Positions 47,530-57,036 of a stretch of DNA of 64,000 nt are shown piece by piece. Position 1 is the stretch's first letter. Every line of letters begins with the position of its first letter. The notes beneath the pieces are model-generated. The model was not told the DNA's origin. It worked only from the letters and a program-made list of their open reading frames with translations, and did not search any database. Origin of the DNA: Sporocytophaga sp. (GTDB lineage Bacteria > Bacteroidota > Bacteroidia > Cytophagales > Cytophagaceae); contig NZ_JAGHZZ010000016.1 in the NCBI RefSeq assembly GCF_017745095.1, forward strand, positions 36,878 through 100,877, given 5' to 3'. The translations under genes were made by a program, and so were the position numbers.

Positions 47530-48384
47530 ATGATTCATATTTACAGGGCTAATGCATTCGGTGATGTTTTATGGGCAGAGCCTGTAGTCCGTTATCTGGT
47601 TTCAAAGAATCAATATGTAAATGTCATTACCAACTATCCTGAGGTCTTTAAGAACTATCCCAGTCCATATCTTATTTTGAACAAGCCAGTTCCGAAATGG
47701 AAAAAGAACTTGTTGAAGATATTGCCTATTCTAGGGTTTTCAAAGAAGATAATTAAACTGGATATGGCATATGAAAAGACGCCTAAAATCCATGTTTTAA
47801 AAGCTTATTTTAATGCAGCCAGAATTAAAAATGAATCGTTATCTCTGCCAAAAATATATTTGTCTGAAGAAGAAAAGAAAAGATTAATTCCTGAAAAATA
47901 TGCAGTCCTACATATCGACAAAAATCCTTTAAACCATAGAAATATTTATGGTGTGGATTGGAAGGAAGTTGTTAAATATATTCAAGGATTAGGATTGAAA
48001 GTAATTCAGATATCCAAAAGCGGAGACGATCTTTATGGAGAATGGTACAAAACCCGTGATATGAGAGAGGTAATGTCCCTTGTTTATAATGCATCGTTAT
48101 TTGTTGGTTTGGATTCAGGACCAAGTCATATCGCAGGGTGTTTTCAAATACCATCAGCAATATTTTTTGGATCAGTCAATCCGGAGTTTAGACACCTAGG
48201 TAATAAGAATAAAATATTTTTACAGCAACCGTGTGAATATGCCGGTTGTTATCATGAGGTGGTTAGCAGTCGTGGAAAAGATTGCCGCTTGGTTGGATCT
48301 GAGGGTATACCAAAATGCTCTCTTCATACTACGGAATATGTTTTGAATGCATTAAAACAACTTTCTCCTCAGATTGAACTTTAA
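47530..48384 (+). CDS. GT9-family glycosyltransferase (heptosyltransferase-like)
   Basis: A 284-residue protein of the ADP-heptose:LPS heptosyltransferase family. The N terminus IYRANAFGDVLWAEPVVRYL carries the GD motif of family 9. The C-terminal nucleotide-sugar site is VGLDSGPSHIAGCFQIPSAI followed by FFGSVNPEFRHLG. It is shorter than E. coli WaaC/WaaF (about 320-350 aa). Several cysteines near the end (QQPCEYAGCYHE, DCRL, KCSL) resemble those in other GT9 proteins. It probably adds a core sugar to LPS; hldD at 50396 makes ADP-heptose. Confidence 0.82.
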   Translation: MIHIYRANAFGDVLWAEPVVRYLVSKNQYVNVITNYPEVFKNYPSPYLILNKPVPKWKKNLLKILPILGFSKKIIKLDMAYEKTPKIHVLKAYFNAARIKNESLSLPKIYLSEEEKKRLIPEKYAVLHIDKNPLNHRNIYGVDWKEVVKYIQGLGLKVIQISKSGDDLYGEWYKTRDMREVMSLVYNASLFVGLDSGPSHIAGCFQIPSAIFFGSVNPEFRHLGNKNKIFLQQPCEYAGCYHEVVSSRGKDCRLVGSEGIPKCSLHTTEYVLNALKQLSPQIEL

Positions 48385-48390
48385 TTGGAG

Positions 48391-48424
48391 CTAAAAAGGC
48401 AGAGATGCATTAATGCTTCTCTGC
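48391..48424 (-). terminator. Terminator at the 3' end of the SRPBCC gene
   Basis: GCAGAGA and TCTCTGC pair (48399-48424) with an inner GCATTAATGC palindrome. On the minus strand a run of five T follows. The hairpin overlaps the stop codon of the SRPBCC gene. Confidence 0.6.
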
Positions 48425-48940
48425 ATAATTCTTCAGATTCTCCAGGCCTTTATCAAAATCTTTTTCAAGCATATCCTTTACCATAAATCCAAAATATCTC
48501 CCAAAAGGATAGTCCAGATTTCCTTGATTTTTCCATGTTACTTTAGTACCACCTTCAACTGGTTCAATAATAAAATCTACCTCGGATTCTGATTCCATAG
48601 GTGTAGTGGTTATAAGTCTTGAATGAACCATTGTTGGACTTTTGGTTTCAGTAATAATCATAAAGCCTTTACCTGTTTTCTGTCCTTCCCAACTATATTT
48701 ATGACCGGAATGAGAAGGCTGTCCTTCCACAGTTTTTTTGGTTGTAGAATCGCTCTGAGACCATGGATTCCAATCTTTAAAATCGTTGTAATCAGAAATC
48801 TCCTTGTATAACTTTTCAGCAGGTTGTTTGATTACGAGACTTCTTTGAACTGTATAAGTTTTGGGAAAGAATAGTGCTACGATAAAGATTAAAAGTAGAA
48901 AACCCAGTAAAGAAAGTAGTATAGTTCTGGCAAGTTTCAT
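48410..48940 (-). CDS. SRPBCC-fold (polyketide cyclase-like) protein with membrane anchor
   Basis: A 176-residue protein. An N-terminal hydrophobic segment (residues 7-26, LLSLLGFLLLIFIVALFF) anchors it. The remainder matches the START/SRPBCC fold: VIKQPAEKLYKEISDYNDFKDWNPWS is the typical first helix and WNPW motif, and VDFIIEPVEGGTKVTWKNQG is a later strand pair. Such proteins bind hydrophobic ligands, but the ligand here is unknown. Single gene, with a hairpin at its end. Confidence 0.8.
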   Translation of the reverse strand: MKLARTILLSLLGFLLLIFIVALFFPKTYTVQRSLVIKQPAEKLYKEISDYNDFKDWNPWSQSDSTTKKTVEGQPSHSGHKYSWEGQKTGKGFMIITETKSPTMVHSRLITTTPMESESEVDFIIEPVEGGTKVTWKNQGNLDYPFGRYFGFMVKDMLEKDFDKGLENLKNYAEKH

Positions 48941-49127
48941 AGAGTTTAGTTTTGGCGCTTAGATTGAAAAGTAATAATTGATTTCAAAATGGTTTGTTCT
49001 GAAAAAGATCTTAAAATGAAAACTTGCTTTTAATCGAATGACTCTTTTTATAAAGCAATCAACTATTGCAAGTTCTTTATGGATTATAAACTTAAATCAG
49101 CTGTTCGATCTTGTATTAATCATCCCT

Positions 49128-50366
49128 TTATTGAACTTCCTTTAAAGCCCTTAATCTATATAATAATGGCGGATGAGAATAATGCATAAATACATATGCA
49201 GGATGTGGAGTCAGGTTACTGAGGTTTTTAGTTGATAACTTTTTCAGTGCTTCCTGAAGAGCAATACTGCTATATGTAACTGCTGCAAAACGGTCTGCTT
49301 CATATTCATTTTTCCTAGAAATAATATTCATCACTAATCCAGTAATGTGAGATATAGGAGTGTATAGAATTCCGAAAGCAATTAAATTGATATGGATTGC
49401 CAAATGGTCCGCACCCAAAGCCTGTGATAAGTTTTTATTAAATATGAAATAGGATAGAAGGAAAAGCATGAATCCTGTTTGTACGATACCAAGGATTAAT
49501 CCTATTACGATATGCTTTTTCTTAAAATGACCAATCTCATGTGCTAACACTGCAACCAGCTCCTCTTTGGTATGATTGTTAATCAATGTGTCATAAAGCA
49601 CCACTTTTTTCTTTGGTCCTATGCCAGAGAAGAACGCATTTGCTTTTGAAGATCTTTTGGATCCGTCTATGACAAAAATATTGGTTAAAGAAAAGTGGTT
49701 GGTTTTACTGTACTCTTCAATTGAGTTTCTAAGCTCGCCACTCTCAAGTGGAGTAAGTTTGTTGAAGAGCGGAACAAATATACTTGTATAAAACATATTG
49801 ATTACAAGCATTACCACAGATAAGATGATCCAGAAATAAAGCCAGAAGCCTGGACCTATACTGGTTACCATAAAAATAAAAAGCCATATTAGCAGACCGC
49901 CCAGCAGCCCGCCAAGAAGATAACCTTTTAGCTTATCCAGAATATATGTTTTGATTGTGGTTTTATTAAATCCGAATTTTTCTTCAATTACAAAGGTCTT
50001 GTACAATGAAAAAGGAATATTGATAATGTCAGAAAAAAGAAACAAGATTCCAAAGAATACTAATGCTAAGGCAGTTGGATTCTGAAATTTTAAACTTAAT
50101 TGTTTGTCAAGCCAACCAAAGGTGCCGGTGAGAATTACAATGAAGATAAGCAGGAAACTCAATGTGCTGGATACAAAACTGAACTTTGCATTGGCTGTAA
50201 AATAATCTTGTGCTTTCTTAAATTCATCTTGAGTGTATAAGTCTTTTAACTCTTCGGGCAAATCAGTTTTTTGATGTTTAAGATTTAAATAATCAAGAAC
50301 CTGTTCAAGTATAAAATCAAATGATAGTATGCCTAGAATAATATATAAAAGACTTTTAGAATCCAT
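49128..50366 (-). CDS. M48 CAAX-type membrane zinc metalloprotease (Ste24/HtpX-like)
   Basis: A 412-residue multi-pass membrane protease. The zinc motif is H276-E277-x-x-H280 in VLAHEIGHFKKKH, with the third ligand in NEYEADRFAA near residue 352. Hydrophobic helices occur around residues 5-25, 62-80, 98-118, 150-170, 175-200 and after the active site. The N-terminal M48_N region and overall length match Ste24-type CAAX proteases rather than the shorter HtpX. It probably degrades or processes membrane proteins. It starts 29 bases before hldD in reading order on the same strand. Confidence 0.85.
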   Translation of the reverse strand: MDSKSLLYIILGILSFDFILEQVLDYLNLKHQKTDLPEELKDLYTQDEFKKAQDYFTANAKFSFVSSTLSFLLIFIVILTGTFGWLDKQLSLKFQNPTALALVFFGILFLFSDIINIPFSLYKTFVIEEKFGFNKTTIKTYILDKLKGYLLGGLLGGLLIWLFIFMVTSIGPGFWLYFWIILSVVMLVINMFYTSIFVPLFNKLTPLESGELRNSIEEYSKTNHFSLTNIFVIDGSKRSSKANAFFSGIGPKKKVVLYDTLINNHTKEELVAVLAHEIGHFKKKHIVIGLILGIVQTGFMLFLLSYFIFNKNLSQALGADHLAIHINLIAFGILYTPISHITGLVMNIISRKNEYEADRFAAVTYSSIALQEALKKLSTKNLSNLTPHPAYVFMHYSHPPLLYRLRALKEVQ

Positions 50367-50395
50367 CAGAATTAAGCTTCCTGCTAGTGTAAATT

Positions 50396-51361
50396 TTAAT
50401 AATATGTTTTGTTGATAAGGTAATTCTTAACATAGTCATTCACACCTTCTTCAAGAGTATGGAATGGCTTGGAATAACCTGCAGCTTTTAACTTTTCCAT
50501 TTTGGCTTCTGTAAAATACTGGTACTTGTCGCGAATGTCAGCAGGAGTGTCTACAAAACTGATATCTTCTTGTTTGCCCATTGCCTTGAATGTATTCTTT
50601 GTCAGATCAAGAAATGTTCTTGCCTTTCCGCTTCCAAGGTTATAGATACCTGAATGTTTTCTGTCTCTCATCAGAAACATGATAACCTCCACAACATCTT
50701 TTACATAGACAAAATCTCTCATTTGCTCACCATCCTTAAATTCAGGATTGTGAGATCTGAATAGTTTCATCTTGTCACTAGCACTTATCTGATTGAAGGC
50801 ATGAAATATTACGCTGGCCATTCTGCCTTTGTGATATTCATTAGGACCATATACATTGAAAAATTTAAGTCCAGCCCAGAAGAAAGGTTTTTTAGGTTGA
50901 TTCAGTGCCCAGATATCAAAATCATTCTTAGAATCACCATAAGGATTTAATGGCTTAAGTTTTGGAATTACGGCTTCATTATCTTCATATCCAAGTTCTC
51001 CTAGTCCATATGTAGCAGCAGAAGATGCATATACCAGCGGAATTTGATACTTGATACAGGCATTCCATATTTTTTGTGAATATTCAACATTGAGTTTGTC
51101 GAATATCTCTTTGTTAAACTCAGTGGTATCGGTTCTGGCGCCGATATGGAAGATGAATTCTACATGTTCATAGTTTTTATCAAGCCAGTTGAAAAACTCA
51201 TCTCTGTGTACTTTTTCCTGTATTTTTTTTCCAACCAGGTTTTTATTTTTTTCTTCGTTGCTGAAATCATCTACAGCAACAATATAATTGAAGTTTTCAG
51301 CATTTAATTTACTGATAAGGCAGCTACCTATAAATCCTGCTGCTCCGGTCACAACCATCAT
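50396..51361 (-). CDS. hldD: ADP-L-glycero-D-manno-heptose-6-epimerase
   Basis: SDR-family epimerase that makes ADP-L-glycero-beta-D-manno-heptose for the LPS inner core. The NADP-binding GAAGFIGSCL lies at the N terminus (residues 6-15). ASSAATYG carries the catalytic Ser, and YGDSKNDFD the Tyr-Lys pair. KFFNVYGPNEYHKGRMAS and EQMRDFVYVKDVV fit HldD. Length is 321 aa. The downstream gene on the strand is the M48 protease. GT9 and lpxB in this window use or complement its product. Confidence 0.92.
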   Translation of the reverse strand: MMVVTGAAGFIGSCLISKLNAENFNYIVAVDDFSNEEKNKNLVGKKIQEKVHRDEFFNWLDKNYEHVEFIFHIGARTDTTEFNKEIFDKLNVEYSQKIWNACIKYQIPLVYASSAATYGLGELGYEDNEAVIPKLKPLNPYGDSKNDFDIWALNQPKKPFFWAGLKFFNVYGPNEYHKGRMASVIFHAFNQISASDKMKLFRSHNPEFKDGEQMRDFVYVKDVVEVIMFLMRDRKHSGIYNLGSGKARTFLDLTKNTFKAMGKQEDISFVDTPADIRDKYQYFTEAKMEKLKAAGYSKPFHTLEEGVNDYVKNYLINKTYY

Positions 51362-51436
51362 AAAACAAATAGTTTCTTTTTGTAGGGTGAATTTTTAAGA
51401 AAGGCTAAATTTACAAAAAAAAGAACGATATAGAGG

Positions 51437-52324
51437 GTGAAAAAGGTTTATTTGCGATTACTGATTTTTTCTTTACTCATTTTCTATGCATGTAAAACGC
51501 ATAGTGATAGAGATGTAAATTCTAATGAAAATAGTAATAATAAACTGGCGAATGAATTGCATTTACCTGCCAAAGTCAATCGTGTATTAGGTCTTTGTCC
51601 TTCTTCTACTGAAATCCTTGCAAGTATTTCTCCTGAAAAATTAGTAGGGAGAACACAAAATTGTAATTTTCCCCCATCTGTTGAAAAGCTTCCTGTTGTG
51701 AATAATTATCCTCTTGATATAGAGGGGATGATGAAGCTCCGTCCTGATTTGGTTTTAACACTTGAAGGAATAACTCCAGCGGATGATATAAAAAGGATAG
51801 AAGCTCTTGGAATTCCAGTCTATGTTCAGAATTTCAAAACAGTAGATGAAGTGCTTGATGGAATAAGAGATGTTGGTAAAATTTGTGGTGCGCAAGTAAA
51901 AGCTGATTTATTGGTCGATTCACTGACGCAGGTTAAGGATAGCTTATTGAGTCTTAATTCCAGACAGAAGCCTGCTGCAATTAATATCATTTGGAACTCG
52001 CCGATATATGTTCATGGATATTATTCAATTATGACAGACAAACTTAGAATCGCTGGACTGGATAATATTATTGATTCATCCTTTAAGAAAACCTCGCCTG
52101 AAGTAAGCCGTGAATATCTTTTATCAAAAAATCCGGATGTTATGTTTTGTGCGTTTTCAGATTATGAAAAGGACTTTTTTAACCTTTATCCTGAATTAAG
52201 AAGAATGAAGTGCTACAGGAACAAGGCTATTTTTAAAATTACAGAAGATTTACAATCCAGACCCGGACCTCGCATATTAGAAGCAGTTATGGAACTTAAA
52301 AATATTTCGAAAAATGCCCAATAG
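51437..52324 (+). CDS. btuF: ABC-transporter substrate-binding lipoprotein (BtuF-like)
   Basis: A 295-residue lipoprotein with GTG start and signal MKKVYLRLLIFSLLIFYAC (C19 lipidated). The binding-protein fold has RVLGLCPSSTEILASI, KLVGRTQNCNFP, LRPDLVLTLEG and the C-terminal SRPGPRILEAVMEL. These fit cobalamin or iron-complex receptors. The permease gene follows with an 11-base overlap, so they form one transporter. No cobalamin riboswitch is seen in the 75-base leader. Confidence 0.83.
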   Translation: MKKVYLRLLIFSLLIFYACKTHSDRDVNSNENSNNKLANELHLPAKVNRVLGLCPSSTEILASISPEKLVGRTQNCNFPPSVEKLPVVNNYPLDIEGMMKLRPDLVLTLEGITPADDIKRIEALGIPVYVQNFKTVDEVLDGIRDVGKICGAQVKADLLVDSLTQVKDSLLSLNSRQKPAAINIIWNSPIYVHGYYSIMTDKLRIAGLDNIIDSSFKKTSPEVSREYLLSKNPDVMFCAFSDYEKDFFNLYPELRRMKCYRNKAIFKITEDLQSRPGPRILEAVMELKNISKNAQ

Positions 52325-53318
52325 ATTGGTTGTTCCTATATTGACAATATTAACAATCACATTAGGAGTCTTATCGCTCAGAATTGGAACCTATAGTATT
52401 TCACTTACCGATATGAAAGAGAGCCTCTTTTATTTTGACGGGAATAATGATGTTCATTATGTACTGCTAAAACTCAGGTTGCCGAGAATTATACTAGCAT
52501 TTCTTGTTGGTGCAGCTCTCGCATTTAGTGGATATTTAATTCAGGTAATGGTAAATAATCCTCTTGCAGATCCATATCTGATGGGAACAGCTTCTGGTGC
52601 TTCTCTTGGCGCTAATATAGTTTATATCGGATTGGTGCCATTTACAATATTTGGATTTCAAATGACACCGGTATTTGCTTTTGCAGGTGCTGCAGGAGTT
52701 TCTCTATTAGTTATTACCTTAGCATATGAAAAAGGGCATATTAATCCTGCTAAGTTATTGCTCGGAGGTGTTGCATTGTCTTCTTTTCTTGTTGCTGTCA
52801 TTAGCTTACTCATATTTTTCTCTGATACAGAAAGTAAACTAAAAGCAGTCATTTTCTGGAGTATGGGTAGTTTTGAAAGGGCAAGTTGGGATTTTATTCC
52901 GTTATTAGGTATTACACTGGTGATTTCGAATATTATATTCTTATTTTTTCAAAAACATATTAATATTTTACTTCTGGGGGAAAGCCGCTCATACACATTG
53001 GGGTTAAATGTCGCTCAATTAAGATGGTTTATTTTGATTTTTATTAGTTTAAATACTGGGTTTGCAGTGGCGACCTCAGGCCCTATAGGATTTGTTGGTT
53101 TGTTTATTCCCCATTTTGTCAGAGCGTTGTTTGGAATTACAGGAAGATTTAATATTCTGTATTCCTCCTGGATTGGTGGATTATTTATTCTTGGATGCGA
53201 TTATGCTGCCAGATTAGTCTATCCGCCAGCAGGTTTACCTATTGGAATAATTACTTCGTTTTTGGGAATTCCTTTCTTCGTATATTTGCTTCACAAAAGG
53301 AATTATTCATTTTCCTGA
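52314..53318 (+). CDS. btuC: FecCD/BtuC-family ABC transporter permease
   Basis: A 334-residue membrane protein with about nine to ten helices. Family landmarks are LRLPRIILAFLVGAALAFSGYLIQ (TM2), NNPLADPYLMGTASGASLGAN, and ATSGPIGFVGLFIPHFVRALFG, the cytoplasmic coupling region with the ATPase. Substrate is cobalamin or an iron chelate. The cognate ATPase (BtuD/FecE type) is not encoded beside it; the next gene is queD. Confidence 0.88.
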   Translation: MPNRLVVPILTILTITLGVLSLRIGTYSISLTDMKESLFYFDGNNDVHYVLLKLRLPRIILAFLVGAALAFSGYLIQVMVNNPLADPYLMGTASGASLGANIVYIGLVPFTIFGFQMTPVFAFAGAAGVSLLVITLAYEKGHINPAKLLLGGVALSSFLVAVISLLIFFSDTESKLKAVIFWSMGSFERASWDFIPLLGITLVISNIIFLFFQKHINILLLGESRSYTLGLNVAQLRWFILIFISLNTGFAVATSGPIGFVGLFIPHFVRALFGITGRFNILYSSWIGGLFILGCDYAARLVYPPAGLPIGIITSFLGIPFFVYLLHKRNYSFS

Positions 53319-53341
53319 ATAATCTGTTAGAAAAAGATTTG

Positions 53342-53758
53342 ATGATTTACGTTTCAAGAAAAGAACATTTTAATGCAGCACATAAGCTGTATAATCCTAA
53401 TTGGTCAGAGGAGAAAAACAAGGAAGTATTTGGTCCTTGTGCTAATTCAAACTGGCATGGCCATAATTTTGATTTAACTGTTACAGTGAAAGGAACTCCT
53501 GATCCGGAAACAGGTTTTGTGATTGATCTTAAAAGACTAAGCAAGATCATTCGAAGTGAAGTTGTTGAAAAGCTTGATCATAAAAATCTTAATCTGGATG
53601 TAGATTTCATGCTCGGCAAAATGGCTAGCACAGAAATTCTGGCAATGGAGATTTGGAGAATTCTTGATAAGGAAATTAAATCTATTTCTCAAGCTAGATT
53701 GCATTGTATCACTCTTTATGAGACGCCGAGAAACTTTGTTGAATATTATGGAGAGTAG
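53342..53758 (+). CDS. queD: 6-carboxy-5,6,7,8-tetrahydropterin synthase
   Basis: QueD/PTPS family enzyme in queuosine synthesis (about 138 residues). Zinc ligands are H14 (FNAAH), H39 and H41 (WHGH), and the catalytic cysteine is C33 in GPCANSNWHGHNF. The later segment LDHKNLNLD carries the conserved Asp-His. The frame extends upstream to 53195 inside btuC, but the ATG at 53342 gives the normal N terminus and starts 23 bases after the btuC stop. lpxB begins 12 bases later. Confidence 0.9.
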   Translation: MIYVSRKEHFNAAHKLYNPNWSEEKNKEVFGPCANSNWHGHNFDLTVTVKGTPDPETGFVIDLKRLSKIIRSEVVEKLDHKNLNLDVDFMLGKMASTEILAMEIWRILDKEIKSISQARLHCITLYETPRNFVEYYGE

Positions 53759-53770
53759 GGGATTGTCCTT

Positions 53771-54880
53771 ATGAAATACTATGTAATTTGTGGTGAAAGA
53801 TCTGGAGATCTCCATGCTTCTAATCTTTGCAAAGAAATTATTCGACTGGATAGCAATGCTCAGATTAGGGGAATTGGGGGAGACTATCTGGCTGAGACTG
53901 GGGTAACTTTGTACTCTCATTTTAAGGATATTGCCTTCATGGGTTTTTGGGAAGTGTTTAAAAATTTAAATACGATAAATAAGATCCTTGAAAAGACTAA
54001 AGTAGATATCATTTCCTACAAACCTGATGTCCTTTTACTGGTTGATTTTGGAGGTTTCAATTTAAAAATTGCAGCTTTTGCTAAAGCTCAGGGGATAAAA
54101 GTTTATTACTACATTTCCCCAAAAGTATGGGCCTGGAATCAAGGCAGAGCCAATAAGATCAAAAAGGTAGTAGACAAGATGTTTGTGATCCTGCCATTTG
54201 AAAAAGACTTCTATAAGAAGTTTGATTTTAATGTGGACTATGTTGGAAATCCTGTATTTGATGCTGTTGCAAATTTTAAATCAGATCCAGCATTTTTAAG
54301 TAAACATAACCTTGAAGGAAAACAGGTGATTGCTGTTCTTCCGGGTAGCAGAAAGCAGGAAGTAGAAGCAACCCTGCATTATATGGTTTCTGTTTTACCA
54401 TCTTTTCCTGAGTTTACGTTCGTTGTAGCAGGTGTTTCAAATCTACCTTCTGATTATTATGATAATTTTAAAAGGGAGGGTAGGGTAGCTGTTATATTTG
54501 ATGAGACCTATGACTTATTATCACATGCTAAAGCAGCTGTTGTAACTTCTGGTACCGCAACACTAGAGACCGCATTGTTTGAGGTGCCTCAGGTGGTTGT
54601 TTATAAAACAAGTGCGGTTACATACAATATTGCTAAATTTCTGATTACTGTTAAGTTTATATCCTTGGTTAATCTTATTGCTGGATATGAAGTGGTAAAA
54701 GAATTAATTCAATCAGATTTTTCTCCATCTAATTTAATTACAGAATTAAAGAAGATTATACACGGCAAGGAAAGACAAGAACAATTGAACGGTTATCAGA
54801 AGATAAAGGAAATTCTTGAAGGCCCTGGAGCTTCCAAAAGAGCTGCAGAATTAATGGTAAAATATCTAAATGAAAAATAA
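53771..54880 (+). CDS. lpxB: Lipid-A-disaccharide synthase
   Basis: GT19 enzyme that joins UDP-diacylglucosamine and lipid X into the lipid A disaccharide at the membrane. Characteristic segments: CGERSGDLHASNL at the N terminus, DVLLLVDFGGFNLKIA, YYYISPKVWAWNQGR, IAVLPGSRKQEVE and VTSGTATLETALFEVPQVVVYKTS. Length 369 aa is normal. It follows queD by 12 bases and ends at a strong palindromic terminator. Confidence 0.94.
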   Translation: MKYYVICGERSGDLHASNLCKEIIRLDSNAQIRGIGGDYLAETGVTLYSHFKDIAFMGFWEVFKNLNTINKILEKTKVDIISYKPDVLLLVDFGGFNLKIAAFAKAQGIKVYYYISPKVWAWNQGRANKIKKVVDKMFVILPFEKDFYKKFDFNVDYVGNPVFDAVANFKSDPAFLSKHNLEGKQVIAVLPGSRKQEVEATLHYMVSVLPSFPEFTFVVAGVSNLPSDYYDNFKREGRVAVIFDETYDLLSHAKAAVVTSGTATLETALFEVPQVVVYKTSAVTYNIAKFLITVKFISLVNLIAGYEVVKELIQSDFSPSNLITELKKIIHGKERQEQLNGYQKIKEILEGPGASKRAAELMVKYLNEK

Positions 54881-54892
54881 TATAGGTTTAAT

Positions 54893-54918
54893 AAAAAAGG
54901 GCTTTAAAGCCCTTTTTT
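54893..54918. terminator. Bidirectional terminator between lpxB and clpX
   Basis: A perfect 26-base palindrome: six A, GGGCTTTAAAGCCC, six T. It can stop transcription from either side of this convergent gap. Confidence 0.9.
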
Positions 54919-54955
54919 ATTTTCTTATAACTTAAAACTATCAATTACAACTTCC

Positions 54956-56176
54956 TTATGCTGCTTTCAGTTTACTGAATTTAGATTTCTCAATTTTTTC
55001 TACAGCGTAGTCTCGCGTAATTACAAGTTTTTTAATTTCATCTTGAGATGGTAGTTCAAACATTGCATCAGTCATAACAGCTTCGCATATAGATCTTAAG
55101 CCCCTTGCACCTAATTTAAAATTAACGGCCTTTTCAACTATAAAATCTAGTGCTTCTTCTTCAAACTCAATCTCGATATCTTCCATCTTAAACAATTTCT
55201 TGTATTGTTTTACGATTGCATTTTTCGGCTGAGTTAAGATCATTCTCAACGTCTCCTTAGAAAGCGGCTCCAGATAAGTGAGTACAGGTAGTCGACCAAT
55301 TAATTCCGGAATTAAACCGAATGTTTTTAGATCCTGAGCTGTCACATATTGAAGAAGGTTTTCTTTGTCGACAAAGGTCTGTTCTTTGTTTGAAAAGCCT
55401 AGAGGCTGAGTGTTTAATCTGCTGCCTATCATTTTAGAGATGCCATCAAAAGCACCACCACAAATGAATAGGATGTTTTCTGTATTTACCGCGATCATTT
55501 TTTGATCCGGGTGTTTTCTTCCTCCTTGAGGAGGTACATTTACCTGTGTACCTTCTAGAAGTTTTAGAAGAGCCTGTTGCACACCTTCTCCACTTACATC
55601 TCTAGTGATTGAAGGGTTGTCGCCTTTACGGGCGATTTTATCAATCTCATCAATGTAAACAATACCTCTTTCTGCAGATTCTACATCATAATTTGCAGAT
55701 TGTAAGAGCCTTGTTAATATACTTTCAACATCTTCTCCTACATAACCTGCTTCTGTAAGAACTGTAGCATCAGCGATACAGAATGGTACCTGAAGAATTT
55801 TTGCCAAAGTTCTGGCAATATAAGTTTTCCCCGTTCCTGTTTCTCCAACCATAATGATGTTTGACTTTTCAATCACTACATCATTTTCTTCCTGTTGCTG
55901 CATTAATCTTTTATAGTGATTATAAACAGCCACAGACATTACCTTTTTGGCCTCGTCTTGTCCCACGACAAACTGATCAAGAAACTTCTTCATTTCTGAT
56001 GGTTTGATCAGATTGAACTTAGGGACACTGTTTTTATTCTTGGTTTTAACTTCTTCGGAAAGTATCTGCTGAGACTGAGTGATACATCTGTCACATATGT
56101 GAGCATGTATACCGGAAATCATTAGAGATACATCTTTTTTAGATCTTCCGCAAAATGAACAGGTGATTTGAGCCAT
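54956..56176 (-). CDS. clpX: ATP-dependent Clp protease ATP-binding subunit ClpX
   Basis: AAA+ unfoldase that feeds ClpP. An N-terminal C4 zinc-binding domain uses C6, C9, C28 and C31. The AAA+ core has Walker A GETGTGKT (111-118), Walker [12 protein letters not shown] and the substrate-recognition loop GGRKHP. The ClpP-binding loop reads LGF (in QPLGFSN) where E. coli has IGF. Length 406 aa. The clpP gene lies 112 bases upstream on the same strand, with a nested hairpin in between. Confidence 0.96.
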   Translation of the reverse strand: MAQITCSFCGRSKKDVSLMISGIHAHICDRCITQSQQILSEEVKTKNKNSVPKFNLIKPSEMKKFLDQFVVGQDEAKKVMSVAVYNHYKRLMQQQEENDVVIEKSNIIMVGETGTGKTYIARTLAKILQVPFCIADATVLTEAGYVGEDVESILTRLLQSANYDVESAERGIVYIDEIDKIARKGDNPSITRDVSGEGVQQALLKLLEGTQVNVPPQGGRKHPDQKMIAVNTENILFICGGAFDGISKMIGSRLNTQPLGFSNKEQTFVDKENLLQYVTAQDLKTFGLIPELIGRLPVLTYLEPLSKETLRMILTQPKNAIVKQYKKLFKMEDIEIEFEEEALDFIVEKAVNFKLGARGLRSICEAVMTDAMFELPSQDEIKKLVITRDYAVEKIEKSKFSKLKAA

Positions 56177-56212
56177 TATTTTTGTTTTTCGTATTCCTTC
56201 CCTAATTAAAAC

Positions 56213-56257
56213 ATTGGGATATTTTTTACCTTATTCAAGGATTCAAAACATCCCAAT
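56213..56257 (-). repeat. Nested hairpin between clpP and clpX
   Basis: ATTGGGAT (56213-56220) and ATCCCAAT (56250-56257) are perfect inverted eight-base arms enclosing a smaller CCTT/AAGG hairpin. No long T-run follows in the direction of transcription. It may be a partial terminator, an RNA processing site or a stability element in the clpP-clpX transcript. Confidence 0.5.
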
Positions 56258-56288
56258 TTTTAACAAAGGTTTTTTTAATTAAGTTTAA

Positions 56289-56990
56289 TTATCGAGTTCT
56301 GAACAGAACCTCGTCAACAATTCCGTATTCTTTAGCCTCTGCTGATGTTAACCAATAATCTCTGTCAGCATGTTTTTCGATAGTTGCATAGTCCTTGCCA
56401 CTATGATGGACAAGGATATCATAAAGTTCCTTCTTCAATTTAAGAATTTCCCTTGCTGTAATTTCTATGTCAGATGCCTGTCCTTGAACGCCTCCCAGTG
56501 GCTGGTGAATCATGATTCTTGAATGTTTCAAAGCTGATCTTTTGTTAGCAGCTCCTCCACAAAGTAATACCGCTCCCATTGAAGCTGCCAATCCTGTGCA
56601 GATTGTTGCTACATCAGGATTGATATATTGCATTGTGTCATAAATACCAAGTCCCGCATATACTGAACCTCCAGGACTATTGATGTACATAATCACATCT
56701 TTGTTTGAATCTGCCGATTCAAGAAACAATAATTGAGCTACAACAATATTGGAAACATAATCATCTATAGCAGTGCCGAGGAAGATAATTCTGTCTGCCA
56801 TCAAACGTGAAAAAACGTCAATGACAGTCGCTCTCATCTGTCTTTCCTCAACAATATTGGGAGTCATATTATTTATGTATGGAAATGCAGTACTCTCAAC
56901 TTGTTTAATGTATTGATCCACTACGTTGCTGCCAATATTCTGATCCTTAATGGCGAATTTTCTGAATTCTTCCTTATTTATCATTTTCAT
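56289..56990 (-). CDS. clpP: ATP-dependent Clp protease proteolytic subunit
   Basis: Serine peptidase forming the tetradecameric Clp chamber. The catalytic triad is S137 (GLAASMGA), H162 (MIHQPLGG) and D211 (DRDYWLT), with the same spacing as in E. coli ClpP. The N-terminal extension (about 25 residues before the mature core) is typical of a propeptide. Its promoter appears to sit within the tig terminator. The leader is only about ten bases and lacks a Shine-Dalgarno site. Confidence 0.96.
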   Translation of the reverse strand: MKMINKEEFRKFAIKDQNIGSNVVDQYIKQVESTAFPYINNMTPNIVEERQMRATVIDVFSRLMADRIIFLGTAIDDYVSNIVVAQLLFLESADSNKDVIMYINSPGGSVYAGLGIYDTMQYINPDVATICTGLAASMGAVLLCGGAANKRSALKHSRIMIHQPLGGVQGQASDIEITAREILKLKKELYDILVHHSGKDYATIEKHADRDYWLTSAEAKEYGIVDEVLFRTR

Positions 56991-57006
56991 TTTTGTTAGT
57001 GTTGCA

Positions 57007-57036
57007 CAAATGTAAAAAAAAAGTCCTTTTTACAAA
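57007..57036 (-). promoter_or_regulatory. clpP promoter embedded in the tig terminator
   Basis: On the minus strand TTTG (57036-57033) and TACATTTG (57014-57007) are separated by 18 bases, matching the Bacteroidota -33/-7 consensus. The -33 element falls in the loop-proximal arm of the tig terminator hairpin, and the -7 box begins right after its T-run. Confidence 0.65.

Noticed and set aside
51362..51436. Possible cobalamin riboswitch before btuF
   Set aside because: The leader is only 75 bases and has no B12-box or the expected stem set.
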